Shown one piece after another: positions 51,547-63,456 of a stretch of 64,000 nt of DNA. The notes under the pieces are model-generated. The model was not told the DNA's origin and searched no databases. It was given only the letters and a program-made list of their open reading frames with translations. Within the stretch, counting starts at the first letter, position 1; every line of letters starts with the position of its first letter. The position numbers were made by a program, and so were the translations under genes. This stretch comes from Gadus chalcogrammus (Eukaryota > Chordata > Actinopteri > Gadiformes > Gadidae): NCBI RefSeq assembly GCF_026213295.1, contig NC_079427.1:32429200-32493199 (forward strand), written 5' to 3'.

Positions 51547-52737
51547 CAACACAGTCTCACTCCAAGAACGTCAAATACCGACGCTTGGCAAAGGCAGTTT
51601 AGCGTCGGTGACTGACGGGAAAGCATGAAGGTATTATTGTAGCAAAAGTCTTTAGCACCTGTAACTGCAGAAGTTGAATGCGTACACTAAAGTCACAGTA
51701 CATTTGAAGTCGTATGTATTTATTTTGCATGTGTACTCTAAAGTCAGAAATGTGTAACAGTACATTTGAAGTTGTAAATATTTTTTTCTACCATTGTAAA
51801 CACAAAATAGGGTCTACGAGTACGCAAATCTGTGTTACAGGTGCACAAATCCTTTTGCTACAATCATTGCAGCGCAGTTGGTGCAAAACACATTTGCACA
51901 CCCGTGTTTCATAATCTGAGAACATGCCCAAAATGTGTGCATTCGCAAACCCAAATTTGAACTAATGCATCAGAAGTTGCACATCTGTGAAAACAAATAA
52001 CACAAATAAAAATGATAAAGAACGCTATGTTGATTCAGCATTTTAATGAGCGACCACAAGTCCCTCGTTACAACTTCTCAAATCTGCTCCTGCAAGTCTC
52101 AGCTGTGGGTTTTTTGGCAGGTAGTTTTGCAACATGTCTAGGTGGTAAATGTGTAGCAAAAGTATTCATATCCTTAGATGCCAGAGCGTCCGTGGGCAGG
52201 ACAAAATAGTTCCGCCCATAATTTCCTAATCCAATGAAAGTCGCCGGCAGGGATGCATTTCTCAGATTACACTGGGACCCACCGCGTGCCAGCCATGGAC
52301 CTATAAAGATCGCAGCATACTCTGCGCAGGATACATTCCTTTCTGGAGAAGTGAAGAGGGCGTCCCACTGAACGGAGGTGGGTATCCTACATGTTATGTT
52401 AAATGAAATGACTTAGTTCAAGTGAATTGCCCCCAAAGTATTGCATGAACATGCCACAAATGTCCTTCAATGTGTTTTAATGGTCGCCATAACATAAGTT
52501 CAGAAATGTCTTGGATACTGCAACGCCTGTGTGAAGTTGCCCTAAAAAAGATTGAAAAATAGTTTGAATCCCCTTCCCCATCGCCCAAATGATGTTTTAA
52601 GCGCTGGTTTGAACCGGTAAAATTACAATTTGCTACGCGATCACCAGATAGATAGGCTAGTGGTAGTCATGCTTGTCCATTGAGCACATTTGCGGCATGT
52701 TAATGCAATACTTACTTACTACATACTTAATAATATA

Positions 52738-53088
52738 CCAGCCTTTTCGAGATAGGTATGCTAAATTGTTTACACACATTTCCCGGGGTCCCGAGAACGA
52801 CATATCCGAGATTGTGTGTGGGGATCCCAGTTAGGCCCCAGAATAAGGTATTCAAATTTCAGTGCGGTAGGACCTTCCTATCTCAAAAACTGCTTTTCCA
52901 CCACATTCTCAACCACTGGGTCTTGCAGGCAACACTTCTGAGGGGCTCTGTCCAAATAACAGTCCATTTGGGAAAAGCTTTTTTCTCTAAGGGAGAGAAC
53001 TCCAAATCTCGGATATGTCGTTCTCTGGACCCCGGGAAATGTGTGTAAACATTTTAGCATCCCTAGCTATCTCGAAAAGGCCGGGGAA
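52738..53088. mobile_element. Foldback element nested in the 3.3-kb transposon
   Basis: Arms about 52741-52818 (CCTTTTCGAGATAGGTATGC ... ACACATTTCCCGGGGTCC) and about 53010-53086 are reverse complements around a ~190-bp loop. No coding; target duplication unclear. Confidence 0.85.
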
Positions 53089-54290
53089 GGGGAGTGGGAA
53101 GGGGCGTGGCCTCCAACAGTAAAGTAAATGCACATTAAACAGAGGTTAGTTTCTAGTCCCCATTTTTTGTGGGATGGAGGTGTATATTTGTGGCTTAATG
53201 TGTGTAGACACAGCTGGCCCGTAGCCACGTTTTTGAAGTTCGGGGTCAAAAGGAGCCGGCGGCACGCCGCTTATGAGATAACAAAAAGTTAATATGCATT
53301 TCTCTCATAATTTTGTCATGATTAAAGTGAGGCCTGATTCTCAGATATGCATGTTGGGTGTAGGTCTGTGAAGAACTTCAGGCCAAAATCTTGCAAGCGA
53401 GCCGCTGGGTGAGGTGCAACGAGATGGAGCACGTGCTGAGTCATTTCTCGTAGGGCTGGAGCCCCCAAGTTGATAATGATATATGTCCTTTTAGACACCC
53501 TTTGATATAAAAGAGATCCCAGGTCTATAGCTTACTTGTCCCAGGTCTATAGCTTACATTAACGGACAACAATGTCCGTTAATGTCCTTCACCTATTGCA
53601 TCACTTCCTTTTTGATCATTGTAGTATATGATAGTATATGTGGTGGTGGTATATGATACCACCACCAAATAGGAAGCACACTCAAGAGGACGAATGACCT
53701 CTCACACATATTTAATTAATTGTTTAAAATAACACTGCCTCGTTAAATCAATGAGCTTGGTGTTTTGCTTTCAAGAATAGGTTATAGGCTGCAAAATCGG
53801 TCCATGCCCGTCTCTCAGAGTGACGTAACAAGCCACCAGACATTGGAATATCTATCTATTTTCTAACCAGCGGACCCTAGTTTACGACAAAAACAACACA
53901 ATTGACGGCAGCTCCTTTGCCGCCCTTAACCAACGTGGCTTGGAGCCATGTAAGGAACAGAGGGGGCTGGCAAGGCAACCACGAGTCACGTGACGTGGAC
54001 GCCCATTTAAAAGAAAAGACCAAAAAACGTTGGCATGTCACATGTTTAAAGCCGTTATTGTATTTAATTAATTAAATATTAATAGATCTGACCATTGACC
54101 ATCAACTCGGGAATTCTATGAATGAAATTCATATTGACATATGGCACTATATCCCTATACTCCCATCTTGAATTTAATCGACCATTCTCGTTGCTTAGAG
54201 GAAGACTGGTGGTATCCGTATATAATACATATATAAATAAATAGGCCTATATGTATTTATTTATTACACATCTCTTCACAATGCTGTGGA
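53089..54290. other. Interior of the 3.3-kb element, no gene
   Basis: Short features only: duplicated CCCAGGTCTATAGCTTAC (53519, 53540), a small palindrome at ACGGACAACAATGTCCGT (53562-53580), and TAGTATATG repeats near 53622. Confidence 0.45.
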
Positions 54291-54720
54291 ACGCTCCGTT
54301 CACTTGCATGGGCCATCCCAACTTCCAGCCGTGAATTATCTTTTCCTTCAGGGCTTAAAGTTTTTTTTAAAGTTAAAGTGATTTAAACGGCATGCGAGCT
54401 GCTGGTTTCAGCGTCCATAGCAACCATCATAGCAACCATGTCATTATAATTATGTGGAGACCTGAAATATCTTTCTTCATAACTACCAAACCAAACATCC
54501 TTCACATTCACCGATCGAAGATTATGAAAGTAAAATGCATATTTCTCGCTAAAAATGTTTAGGTAAAGACTTTTAATGGCGTAACTATGCTAAAATATCA
54601 TATATTCCACCCAGAATAAAAAGTATGTCCGCCATTTTCACAGAAAGAAATATCCTAAAAACCATCCAATAGGAAAGATGCTCAGCGTCTATTAGAGACG
54701 TAGTCGGGTTAATACAGGAG
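54291..54720 (+). repeat. Diverged copy of the 28-kb tandem-repeat unit
   Basis: CAAACATCCTTCACATTCAC, TTCTCGCTAAAAATGTTT and CCACCCAGAATAAA match the unit at 28164-28740 in the same orientation. CGTTCACTTGCATGG just upstream (54300) matches that unit's start, but inverted. So sequence of the Harbinger-like MITE family lies here, rearranged. Confidence 0.75.
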
Positions 54721-54877
54721 TAAATGGGCTGCTGGAGCACCCCCTTTCCGTCTGCAGAAGAAGCCGACCTTTCCCGTCACCGACCGACGGCAAAGGGTAC
54801 CTTTCCCGTCAGCCACTGACGCTAAAGTGCCTTTGCCAACCCTGGGTATTTGACATTCTCGGAGTGAGACTGTGTTG

Positions 54878-55013
54878 ATCTTGAAGTAAGATTATTAACT
54901 AGCAAAAGGTCTCTTAAAATAAGAATTTTATTCTCTTTAGCTGACTTTAAGAATTAATACCTTGAAGTTATTTTAATAATTAACCAAAAAAGTTCAAAAC
55001 AAGACACAATATC
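54878..55013 (+). mobile_element. CACTGCAAAA-type MITE, continuation
   Basis: Resumes after the ATCTTGA duplication with AAGTAAGATTATTAACTAGC and AAAACAAGACACAATATC. It is cut again by the TTAA element at 55014-55017. A possible last part (TTGGCAAGATTCTTCTTTTT) is near 56570. Confidence 0.55.
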
Positions 55014-55017
55014 TTAA

Positions 55018-55940
55018 AGGTCCAATGGCATGCTACTGTCTCCTGCCGTAGCCCCGCTGCCGAGGCAGCGACAAGGATCCACCGCCCTGCAATGGTGGTG
55101 CCTTGGCAGCGGGCAGCGCTGAGGCACCAACGCCTCGCATATTATACAAAGATATCTATATCATATATTACATATTATCATGTCCAAAAGCTGTGTGCGC
55201 CTCCAGACGATAGTATGAATCTCAAACGACTGCGTCAGGTTCTCTGACGTCTCTGGTTCTTCCACTTCCACATCAATCTGAAGTAGACTGAACCATGACA
55301 TGGAGGAGAAGAGAATTGTTGACCACGATTGTGCCGGAGCCCTGCTGCCCGCTGCCGAGGCACCACCGTCTCGGAAGCGGGCAGTGCCGAGGCGGTGGTG
55401 CATCGCGACAGCGGGCAGCAGGCAGCAGGCAGCAGGCAGCGGGACTCCTGCGGGAGACAATCGCGGGCAACAATCCCTTTCTCCTCCATGTCGCAGTTCA
55501 TGTACTTCAGGGAGTCAAAGCCAAAGTTCCTTTCCACCAATTCCTTCTCCACCATGGCTGAGATAACCCCCACTACGAGTCTCGTTGTGGAAATACCAGA
55601 CACGTCAGAGAACCCGACGTGTTATGCGCCATAACACCCACAGCAGAACGGTTATCCAAACAACAAAGAACTGTACAACAGTCGTAGCTCATTGTCTCAT
55701 TGGCGGGCCAAATTCTCTAGGCGGGCAAAGCAGAGAAGGGGAGGGGACGTCCCTGTATGACGACATATGGGGAAGAATTCCAAATCGGCTTTTCTGAGCT
55801 TTGTTTTTTCAATGGCAGAGCAGGATACCTAGTGCTTGTTTTACACCTAACGCCATTTATAGCTACTGTGGGACCATAGGCAGGCTAGGGGAACTCATAT
55901 ATTTATCTTAGAAATCCTGATAAAGGGAAATTGTCATGCT
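55018..55940 (-). mobile_element. TTAA-target element related to the one at 21.6 kb
   Basis: Left end AGGTCCAATGGCATGC follows TTAA (55014-55017). The interior shares the GATGTGGAAGTGGAAGAACC block (inverted here, near 55255), ATGGAGGAGAAAGGGATTG-type and GGCTGAGATAACCCCCACTA blocks, and GC-rich GCCGAGGC...GCAGGCAGC palindromes with the 2-kb element. The right end is degenerate: AAATTGTCATGC near 55940 lacks the expected GGACCTTTAA. Non-autonomous. Confidence 0.7.
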
Positions 55941-56062
55941 TTGAATAATTGTCACCTTTATATAGCTCGATTTTATTATTCCAGTGTAACAAACATATTC
56001 TGATGCACAAAGACTGCCTTTTATGAGTTTGGGCCCCTGCTCTTCTTATATTTTCATGTCCA
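55941..56062. other. Short unassigned AT-rich stretch
   Basis: No gene or repeat recognised. Confidence 0.4.
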
Positions 56063-56225
56063 TGAATATAGGCCAACTAATGCATGGTAGAGAACAGAGA
56101 GAGTCCAACAGAGGATGCAGTGGAGAACGTAGAGCAACCAACGGAGGTTGCAATGGTGGTGTAAAATGTAACGTGACTAACGTAGGATGCAACGGTGGAG
56201 AACAGAGAGCAACCCTCTCCTGATT
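56063..56225 (+). repeat. Degenerate ~30-bp tandem repeat
   Basis: Variants of GGATGCAACGGTGGAGAACAGAG with AGAGCAACCAACGGAGGTTG, about five imperfect units. Confidence 0.6.
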
Positions 56226-56678
56226 TTGTCATCCCAGAGCATTTTGGTGCTCCGTCAAATGTTATAAAATTCATTTAGTGGGCAACACAGAACAGTCTAA
56301 TACCTTTTTCCAAATAAGTCAAACTGTATTGTCATGTTTGTATTGTCATCTTTTCTATAATGACAATTAATGAATTATTTTTTATAAATTGTCATTTCTT
56401 AAGATTCTTCAATTAAGAAGTTGTGCAAGTGGTCTCAAAGGAACATAATCTTGTTCCTTTGCTGGGATAATTTGCAAAAGATGTCCGTTCCATGTAACTA
56501 GTTAAATTGAGCTGAAATTAGCTTAATAAATCTTATTATGAAAAAATAATTCTTATGTGAAAAATGCTTGGCAAGATTCTTCTTTTTAGTTTTCTATTGT
56601 TAGCCTATCAGTGGAACGTAGGGTGCTCATGAATGTGAAATGACTGAGTTTCTGATTCCAGTTTTTCCAGCTTTTCAG

Positions 56679-58500
<1,822 letters not shown>

Positions 58501-58505
58501 TATTC

Positions 58506-58509
<4 letters not shown>

Positions 58510-58571
<62 letters not shown>

Positions 58572-58575
58572 ATAT
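58510..58575. repeat. (TA)n microsatellite
   Basis: Over 25 TA units followed by TATGTATGTATATA. Confidence 0.97.
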
Positions 58576-58815
58576 TAGATCGGATAAGATCAGGTTTCAA
58601 CAGGCATTCACACTCCAGATTTACAGCGAGGTGTCCAGTACGAGTCCTGTATGTCTAGCGGTGTAAAACTATCCAGAAGATGGTTAAGCAGCAACACTGC
58701 TCTCTATAGAGCCATCATTTGGTTATTACCCTGACCTAAATAATAGCCCAAAACTAAATAAAATCGGATACGTCTCACGTTTTAAATTTTCCCCAATGGC
58801 TATAAAAATCTCTAA

Positions 58816-59143
58816 CCCGGGGATTCCACCGGACGCGTTACGGCAACGTTACGGCTGCGGCACGTCTTTGCCGCGACTTTGCCCTGCTTGCATTTCCACC
58901 GGGCGCGTTACGGCAGCGCAACGCTGCCTTGCGAGCCAGCCGTATTTACGCGAGATCACGAGATCCCGCGATAATCCTAAACCTAATGTACTCACCTTCC
59001 ACTCCCAAAACTACTGCAATTAAATGCCAGGCTTTGTGAAAATGGTCTCATTGATTAGAATGGAACCTATCTGCTGCGGTGACCGCGGCCAAGACGTGCC
59101 GCTGCCGTAACGTTGCCGTAACGCGTCCGGTGGAATCCCCGGG
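58816..59143. mobile_element. GC-rich Harbinger-like MITE
   Basis: A 328-bp element with ~50-bp near-perfect inverted ends starting CCCGGGGATTCCACCGGACG and containing repeated GTTACGGCAACG / CGTTGCCGTAAC, with TAA duplicated at 58813-58815 and 59144-59146. No coding. Confidence 0.88.
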
Positions 59144-59146
59144 TAA

Positions 59147-59950
59147 GTGTGCATCAATAACTGCAACAGTACCTGCTACCCATCATTCCTGTTCAGCCTG
59201 ATGTCATCGGCTCCTCCCTCTATGGAATAAGGGCTCTCAGTTCCTCTCTATTCATTATTCGATAGGTCATAAGTATTTGAAGACTTGTCTTCTACTACCA
59301 GCAGCCCAGTTGTTGTTTTTCTACACAAATAGACTCATTTACAGACAAACTGTCAGAAAGGTATGGAGGTATGAAAAATAGATGGCACCGGCCCAAGCCT
59401 ACTACATACTGTCACGGAACTGTTTATCTCATGGATTCGACAAGGCAACCCAGAGCACTTCTACCAGGAGATAGAGGTATCTATCGGACTGGCATATGGT
59501 TTACAAAACTCAGAAACCTTACGATACAATTCAATTTCATCCTCCCCTTTGGCCATCCCCAAGGGGAGGTTCTGAGAAGGAAATATCCCACAACACATTT
59601 TGTCTGCTTTATAAAATCTTCTTCCTTGGCTCAGTTTATTGTCATGTGTGTAAAGTCCTGCATCCTGTTCTTGTTCACTGCTCTGTTTGGGTATTGTGAG
59701 AATACAGTGTCTCACAAAACGTCTGTGATCGAAAAGTCTAATGTATTTCTAAGATTATTTATTTTTAGTTATAGAACAATAGAAAAATAGCAGGCCTGAG
59801 ATTTACTCTACAATCAGGGCACATATCTGAACGGTGCTCTGCCCCCAGTCTATTAGTTTAACATACATCGAGCACTGAGTTGAAGATGTCTCCAAAAAAC
59901 GTTCAACATTCAGACAGTCAGACATTTTCATTGACCTGCTTTGACAATTG
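59147..59950. other. Unassigned DNA
   Basis: No gene, repeat or element ends recognised; open frames up to ~139 codons show no motif. Confidence 0.4.
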
Positions 59951-59954
59951 AGCA

Positions 59955-60130
59955 AGTAGTTACCATATTTTCTGCACTATAAGGTGCACCGGAGTATAAG
60001 CCGCAGCAGCTAAATTGAATGATGTGTACATAGATAAGCCGCACTGGACTATAAGCCGCGGGTGTTTTAATATTTAATTACCATACGCAAGGTTTCGTGC
60101 ACAGAGGGGATTGTCTGGAAAGAGATGGCT
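59955..60130 (+). repeat. Dispersed 'TATAAGCCGC' repeat
   Basis: TTACCATATTTTCTGCACTA, AGGTGCACCGGAGTATAAGC and two further TATAAGCCGC steps, a common vertebrate/fish dispersed repeat motif (from memory). Class and ends not determined. Confidence 0.5.
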
Positions 60131-60440
60131 GCTTGAGGAAGCTCCCATTTATTAACATTTCAACAAACAAGTTGCATATTTGCATAACGTATTCAAGTGT
60201 TACCATTTAGTGCAATAGTAGCTACAGAACATATACTGTGCTGTGTAAACGGTACTGTATCACATAGCGTATCAGACACACAAACTTTTCAACTTTCAAA
60301 TTTAAACAGTGCGCTCCGAGCGCACATACCGGCAATGATCTACACAGCAGTGGTTTTCAATCAGTGGTCCTTGAAGGAGTGCATAGGTGTTCCCCAGCAA
60401 AATTAGTTACCGTAATAGCGTCAAACATTTAACCACTTAA

Positions 60441-62247
60441 AGGCATACTGTACGATTTCCAGTGATATGCATTTTTTAATATGTTGTTGAAATTGGTTTT
60501 TACATCCTGACATCAATAAATAACTTATGGGCAATGAAAAAGAAGCGAAACAAAAACGAATTCTGTATCGGCTATAAACCTGTTAGAATGCTTACCAATC
60601 GGAGACATTGTACCCGAATCTAAAGAACCAATCACAAGCCTGCGCGTTCTCTCCCCTCTGTGTACGAGCCTGAGCCGGCCTGAGCGCGTTCACGGAGGGC
60701 AAAGAAAGCGTTGTTGTCATATAGTAGTTCATGACAGTGGACTAGACCTAGTGAGCCTACAACGTCAACACGATGGAAGACAAACAGAAGTTACCACTGC
60801 CGCCGTTACTTGCCCCGGTTCATCCTTTTAAAAAGGCAAGAAAAAGAAAGACCGAAAATGAAAAGGCAGCAACAAAAAAAAATTTGGAGAGAGCTCGAGG
60901 AAAAACGAGGATAAATATTGGATTCGCTTTTCAGCGATGGCGAAAGCTGAGGGAGTGGTATGGCCTGAAAAGTGACGCAATGGTTGCCGTTTTTCTCTTG
61001 GACAGGTAAGCTTTCGTCTTGTTTCCTGTTTATTTTATATTTGTGTTCAGAAGAAGTCTATTTTTGTGTTCAGGGAATAGTCTGCTCGCCCCGCTAGACT
61101 GTCTGCTTCAGTTGACTGAAGGCTCCGACTCAGCTGTTAGCTACAGAGCTACTGTTTAGCTAACACAACTCAAGACTCGCACACTGTACAGACCGTAAAT
61201 GTAATCAGCCAATATGTTTAAAAAGAACTCCATCTACAATGTTCCTTTCTAACTATATTATTTTTCTAATGTTATGTGGTCGTCAGCTTCTGAATGTGTC
61301 ATTTCGTTTAGGCTTTTCACAAATGTGTTGATGCAGGGTCTGTTTTTCTTTTTTTAATTATTTTTATTTTATAGTTTTGACAAGGCTAATTCCTCGACAC
61401 CATTGAAACACGGATCAATGAGACCACCTCCTCCTCCGCCTTTGTCAAGCATTCACACCGAGTCGGTCTTTGACCGGTGAGTAAAGGCTACAATGCTACA
61501 TTAGTGTTTTCTATGATGGGCAATACATAGGGTTATACAATGCGTCATAAATGATATAGGCACAAAATATATGCGCAGACCTTGGGTCAGTTAGTGTTTA
61601 CTCTGTGTGTATGGGGGAAAAGAGAAGCTTCTTATATACCGCTCAGGAAAAAATTATGCGACCAGTCTGGATTTTTCTGAATGATCTCTACATTACTTAT
61701 TGAAAATGCTCTAAATGACAATATTTTTATCGTGAATTTGGAAGAAATGTTGTCAGTAGTTTATAGTAATAGTATAAAACCAAAATGTTCATTCTACTCA
61801 AACAAAAATAGAACAAGAGACACTGGACATGTGGAGTGGTCTCTTCATTTTTTCCAGAGCTGTGTAGTGTATGAATTTCAGTGTACAAACTCAGACATTG
61901 TAATGCATTGTGATACTTTACAGCTTTTAACTCAATCTCCCCTCCCTCCCCATTTACTCTCTCTTCACTTATTCTTTGTATTCCAGTCCAAAAGTCTATG
62001 ATATGTCAATTATACAGTTCAATGTACCATTGTACCACTAACTAAATAAAAATACAGATTGAAGATACTTGCCAAGCCTTAAACTTATATTTCAACAAAT
62101 GTATCTCTCTGACGAGACAGCTCTTGAAGAATTGGATGCAAGGTATGATACATGTACTAATAAAAAAAAATCTTATTTCTTGTATTATATCTCCAAAAAT
62201 GATTTAGAAGTCAAATCTTGTCCCTGCACCTCTGTGTCATGTTCAAT
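60441..62247 (+). mobile_element. Probable autonomous-type TTAA element, left portion
   Basis: AGGCATACTGTACGATTTCC follows TTAA (60437-60440), the same AG-start/TTAA layout as the other TTAA elements here. A spliced gene begins 330 bp inside. The element is invaded by a THAP-encoding element from 62248, and no right terminus is visible in the window. Confidence 0.5.
60773..61476 (+). CDS. Unrecognised spliced gene, first two exons
   Basis: Exon 1: ATG 60773 to 61005 (GACAG|GTAAG). It encodes a proline-rich start (LPLPPLLAPVHP), a strongly basic stretch (KKARKRKTENEKAATKK) that looks like a nuclear localisation signal, and a compact conserved-looking segment, RINIGFAFQRWRKLREWYGL then KSDAMVAVFLLDR. 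Exon 2: 61375-61476 (ATAG|T to CCG|GTGAG) joins in frame and encodes SMRPPPPPPLSSIHTESVF. A possible third exon near 62100-62142 encodes SDETALEELDAR before GTATGA. The 'R-W-R-x-L-R ... K-x-D-A-x-V-A-x-F-L-L-D' segment seems familiar from repeated fish genes, but I cannot name it or its function. Position inside a TTAA element suggests a transposon gene. No stop or frameshift is seen in these exons. Confidence 0.55.
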
Positions 62248-62342
62248 AGGCTCTGTGCACAACTCTAGAAGCGAACTTCCGGTGTCGCCGGGTGTCGGCA
62301 TACTAGTTTCCGGTCTACTTCCCGTATCAGTTACCACGGCAA

Positions 62343-62352
62343 CTATAAATAG
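62343..62352 (+). promoter_or_regulatory. Possible TATA box of the THAP exon
   Basis: CTATAAATAG about 10 bp before the ATG region; too close to the ATG for a normal 5' UTR, so low confidence. Confidence 0.2.
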
Positions 62353-62359
62353 TAAAAAG

Positions 62360-62475
62360 ATGGAAAACCCAACCAAACAACGGAAATTTAATGTTAGAAG
62401 ACTTCACAAGCTTCAACGGAATGAAGGCGGATCAAACCAACACTGCTGTGTACCGTTGTGCTCAGCTTCCAGCCG
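62360..62475 (+). pseudogene. THAP-like N-terminal exon
   Basis: ATG 62360 opens MENPTKQRKFNVRRLHKLQR and then NQHCCVPLCSASSR before a donor at 62476 (GCCG|GTAAC). A C-C-V-P-x-C start after a short basic leader is how many transposon THAP (C2CH) zinc-finger domains begin. No exon completing the finger (distal C and H, AVPTIF-type motif) is found before the right inverted end at 63335, so this is probably the remnant of a deleted transposase gene. An A/T-rich region of about 30 bp with TATAAATAG lies just upstream (62343-62352) and could be a TATA box (inference). Confidence 0.5.
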
Positions 62476-62479
62476 GTAA

Positions 62480-63455
62480 CACGGGCTGGTGTGTGGGAGG
62501 CTGGGAGCGAAGAGAGAGACCGGCGAGTCCCGTGCCTTGCTCCGACCCCGAAGAGCCTGAGCTACCCGTTCCGATGGTCTTAGACCATGAGTACAGTGCT
62601 ACTAGTACAGTGTGTGTTGACCGTGAGCACTACAGTGCTATACAAAAAGAGACATTTGTGGAGTTTGAGGCAATGTGAAGCTGGTGTGTTTGTGTCTGTG
62701 TGCGGCTCGTGTGCTTGCACTGTGTTGGGGCCGTGGTGGGCGCTCTCGGCTGGAGCTTTCTGCGTGTTGTGGTGGCTGACGAGGAAAGTGCGCTTGTGTG
62801 TACATTTGTGCTGTTTTTTTAATTATACATGTTTGTATTGATTATTTGATTAAACATATGACCTCAGCTAAATCCCCCCACGGACACTGTTATAAAAGAA
62901 ACAGGCGTATAACGGTTTGTTTATAACGGTTGGTTTATCGCTAGCTTTAACATACACTCAAGCTGTGAGGCTTCTCTGATTTCTTCATGGACCTGTGGCA
63001 CAATGCTCTGATAATCACCTCCGATGTTCCCTTATCTTTGCTAGACACTAAAAAAATGGACACACGTTGGTACAGTTAGTACTACAACGGACAGTTAAGT
63101 GTTTTAAATACAGAAAAAAAATGTTGTCGCTAAAAAATGTTCACTAAAAAGCCGGTAGTCTGTCACCTACCCTCAAAGTTACGCAAATAACTCGAAATAT
63201 AGAGCTTCAATCCTTTTTCCCGCTTGCTTGTAGGGGCAAGGGAACTAGCACCAACAATGCGGTTAACAACGTTAACATTTATTGTCGGTAGGTCTTGGAG
63301 ACATCTAGAAAAGCCAGACATGTTCACGCTATGGACTGGGTCAGTAAGTAGACCGGAAACTAGAATGCCGACACCGTCAGTTGACTTCCGGGTTCTAGTG
63401 CACAGAGCCTATTGTTGTTGTTTTCGTTTCTATTTATTTAGTATGTCATCCCTGA
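62480..63455. other. Remainder of THAP element and flank
   Basis: A ~95-codon frame (62391-62675) overlaps the THAP exon in another phase and shows no domain. GTGT-rich sequence at 62680-62820. Otherwise no recognised feature. Confidence 0.4.
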
Positions 63456-63456
63456 G

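Larger units (their letters stand above)
51547..54877. mobile_element. 3.3-kb DNA transposon of unassigned superfamily
   Basis: Termini CAACACAGTCTCACTCC and GGAGTGAGACTGTGTTG are perfect inverted repeats, extended imperfectly through GTCAAATACC and TTTAGCGTC(G/A)GTG for ~80 bp. ATCTTGA is duplicated at 51540-51546 and 54878-54884 (7 bp). The interior has no recognisable transposase. It contains a foldback insertion, a promoter-like GACCTATAAAGATCGCAGCA stretch near 52300, and a block related to the repeat unit at 28.2 kb. The 7-bp duplication would fit few superfamilies (e.g. Dada-like) but this is only a suggestion. Confidence 0.8.
62248..63416 (+). mobile_element. THAP-encoding element with ~80-bp inverted ends
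   Basis: AATAGGCTCTGTGCAC and, further in, GGTGTCGGCATACTAGTTTC then CGGTCTACTT (62250-62326) are mirrored at about 63335-63414. Clear target duplication is not visible. The interior has a THAP-type first exon. THAP domains are typical of P-element, Kolobok and ISL2EU transposases, so one of these is likely; which one is undetermined. Confidence 0.65.

Noticed and set aside
52290..52380. TATA-like GACCTATAAAGATCG with downstream exon
   Set aside because: No coding exon or recognisable gene follows; kept only as a remark in the host element.
59371..59790. 139-codon + frame
   Set aside because: No motif, no splice context or composition bias; likely chance.
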